From Apostichopus japonicus (lineage: Eukaryota; Echinodermata; Holothuroidea; Aspidochirotida; Stichopodidae), in assembly GCF_037975245.1 (NCBI RefSeq), contig NC_092574.1, forward strand, positions 450,001 through 514,000: DNA of 64,000 nt, in the 5' to 3' direction. A program made the position numbers and the translations under genes. Under the pieces are notes generated by a model, which saw only the letters and a list, made by a program, of their open reading frames with translations, did not search any database and was not told where the DNA came from. Positions 61,980 through 64,000 of the stretch are shown here, piece by piece. The number at the start of each line of letters is the position of its first letter. Position 1 is the first letter of the stretch.

Positions 61980-62044
61980 ATCGATCTTATACGGTCTTAT
62001 ATCGATCTTATCTCGATATATACGATCTTATATCGATCTTATCT
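61980..62044 (+). other. Scrambled filler junction
   Basis: About 65 bp of overlapping pieces of the satellite word CGATCTTATACGGTCT, with ATCGATCTTAT repeated three times and shorter partial copies. It lies between the LINE fragment and the resuming satellite at CATAGATTTATATC. The pattern looks like repeated short template jumps during repair. Confidence 0.7.
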
Positions 62045-62340
62045 CATAGATTTATATCAACTGCTGTCGTGGCGCGGTTGGTTGTTCTCTGTACCTCGAG
62101 AGCGTGACGTATTTTGGATCGCGGGATCGAGACCAGGGCAGCGCAGTTTGCGTTTGCCGCGATCTCATACGGTCTCTGGAACTTTAAGTATCGTAAACGA
62201 ACATAGATATATATCAACTGCTGTCGTGGCGCGGTTGGTTGTGCTCTGTACCTCGAGAGCGAGACGTATTTTGGATCGCGGGATCGAGACCGGGCCAGCG
62301 CAGTTTGCTTTTGCCGCGATCTAAACTTTGCCGCGATCTA
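62045..62340 (+). repeat. Terminal satellite monomers
   Basis: Just under two monomers, starting mid-unit. They carry the edge haplotype (CAGGGCAGCGCAG, GTTTGCGTTTG, TATCGTAAACG). The last ends in a short duplication, GCCGCGATCTA-AACTTT-GCCGCGATCTA, directly before the second LINE. This is the right-hand end of the array within the window. Confidence 0.85.
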
Positions 62341-64000
62341 ACTGAAACGCATACTAAGAAGAAAATGATTATTGGTTGTATTTATAGACCACCCAGCGGT
62401 TCAATTGACGATTTCAATTTCAATGTACAACATATTTCTAATATAATAAGTCATCACAATTATGATTCATATATAATGGGAGATTTTAATATTGATTTAT
62501 CTGATGTAAACAAATCAACAGGTTTTCTTAACATATTGTACTCTACCGGATTCAATCCCACAATTACTAAACCCACTCGTATCACTGCAACCTCAGCAAC
62601 TATACTTGATAATATTGTAACAAATGTCGAATCCACAACCATACCAGGAATTCTTGTAACCGATATAAGTGATCATTTTCCAATATTCCTTTTGATTCCT
62701 ACCAAGAATAACAGACCAATGAACTTCATGTACAGGCGAAATTATAAACCAGATAACATCAGGCGTTTTAACTATGAAATTGAAAACAAAAACTGGAACG
62801 ATGTTTTAAGCCAAACTGATGTTAATGCTGCTTACAACACTTTCTTTGAATCCTTTAATTATACCTATAATAATTGTTTTCCAATTTGTTATGTAAGCAA
62901 AAGGAAACGACGTAAAAAGAAACATCCATGGATTACAACTGGAATGTTGAAATCTATCAAAATAAAGAACAAGCTCTTTAAAAGTTATTTAACAGCACCT
63001 ACTGATGTTAACAAGGCTACGTATAAGCATTATCGCAATAAGCTTAACCATATTATTAGATTTTCTAAAAGATTGTATTTCTATGATAAATTCAAAAATA
63101 ATAGAAATAATATAAGTGTAACTTGGAATACAATTAACGAAGTTCTAAACACCAACCGAAAAAAAGGTGGATATCCTGCTGCTTTTAAAACTGGTGATCA
63201 AGAAATCAGCAACGAGAATGACATTGCCAGCTACTTTAACAAATATTTTGTAAACATTGGACCCTCACTTGCAAGAAATATTACAAATAAAGGTAGTACA
63301 GAATATCTTATTCATAATAATAACAGAAACAGTCATTCTATGTTCATTAATCCTGTCAGTGAGGAAGAACTTTCAATAGTTGCTATTTCCAGCCTGAAAC
63401 CAAAAAAAGCAGCGGGATATGACGATTTTAAACCTGATATAATAAGAAATGTTATTCACTTTATCGCCAAACCATTGACTTATATTTGTAATTTATCTTT
63501 TACTTCTGGTACATTTCCAGATAAACTAAAGATTGCTAAGGTTATACCAATTTTTAAAAAAGGTGACCAAGATGTATATGAAAATTACCGTCCTATTTCT
63601 TTATTATCATGTTTTTCAAAAATTATTGAAAGGCTTATGTACAATCGTATCTTTAAGTTTCTAACCAAGTTTAATATCCTGTGCAATGATCAATATGGCT
63701 TCCGCCCAAAGCATTCTACAGAACTTGCTTTGGCAAATGCTATTGAAAAAATATGTACAAGTCTTGATAATACCAAAATATGTATTGGAGTGTTCCTCGA
63801 TCTCTCCAAGGCATTTGATACTATTGACCATACCATTTTGCTAAGTAAATTATCTTTGTATGGTGTAAGGGGAACAACCCTTGACTGGTTGAGCAGCTAT
63901 TTATCCAATAGACATCAGTATACTTCATATAAAAACTCTAAATCCGAACACGCTGTAACCCGTTGTGGTGTTCCACAGGGCTCAATATTAGGACCACTGT
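62341..64000 (+). CDS. 5'-truncated LINE endonuclease/reverse transcriptase, partial
   Basis: Open for 553 codons without a stop to the window edge. It aligns with the intact ORF from about its residue 160, so the first part of the endonuclease is missing. Visible motifs are YRPP, GDFNID, TILDN and SDH of the endonuclease; KKKHPWIT of the linker; and NKRAAGYDD-like KKAAGYDD, NYRPISLLS, DLSKAFD and GVPQGSILGP of the RT. The window ends before the FADD box. By eye it shares about three quarters of residues with the first LINE in the RT and fewer elsewhere, so it is a related but distinct subfamily. The first in-frame ATG is at 62365. Truncation at the satellite junction makes a functional protein unlikely. 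Confidence 0.9.

Noticed and set aside
62460-62642. Minus-strand frame of 60 codons
   Set aside because: Antisense shadow of the second LINE's endonuclease region.

Overview
This window is almost entirely a tandemly repeated satellite DNA from a eukaryote, most likely an invertebrate animal. That inference rests on the satellite organisation and on two CR1/L2-like non-LTR retrotransposons; the species cannot be named from the sequence. I see no host protein-coding gene, no rRNA gene, no intact tRNA gene and nothing prokaryotic. The satellite monomer is 155-157 bp, roughly half G+C and rich in CpG. By length there are about 370 copies. The retrotransposon sequence is clearly AT-rich by comparison.

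Layout. (1) 1-10780: left satellite block, a patchwork of 157-bp, 156/155-bp and 119-bp (doubly deleted) monomers with higher-order repeats of 747, 1367 and 2611 bp. (2) 10781-14615: a compound LINE insertion. A 603-bp inverted 3'-end copy (minus strand) is joined head-to-head to a 3.2-kb plus-strand copy carrying an intact 1006-codon endonuclease/reverse transcriptase ORF. Satellite flanks that look like a target-site duplication lie on both sides. (3) 14619-61735: the main array. From about 14.6 to 51.1 kb it is mostly 156-bp monomers with large recent duplications (offsets 2495, 1092, 4366/4522 and 1403 bp). From about 51.1 to 61.7 kb it returns increasingly to 157-bp monomers with a 2.82-kb higher-order period. 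A 107-bp retroposon 3' end with a TATC tail interrupts it at 15501. (4) 61736-62340: array edge, made of a minus-strand LINE 3' fragment, a scrambled junction and two edge-type monomers. (5) 62341-64000: a second, 5'-truncated LINE of a related subfamily, open to the end of the window.

Three observations stand out. First, each full monomer contains a tRNA-like segment: an A-box-like sequence that folds as a D-arm, then a B-box-like sequence 54 nt further on. This suggests the satellite grew from a tRNA-derived SINE head. Second, the LINE at 10.8-14.6 kb has 3' tails at both outer ends and a perfectly matching ~600-bp inverted repeat, as if two RNAs were reverse-transcribed from the two sides of one break. 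Third, LINE tails entered the monomer at the same place (GGAACTT/TAAG) at loci 51 kb apart.

The very long open frames on both strands of the array, up to 1752 codons, follow from the 156-bp (3 x 52) period and are not annotated as genes. Duplication boundaries were found by eye from diagnostic variants and are approximate to tens of bases unless stated. I cannot exclude assembly errors in so repetitive a region.
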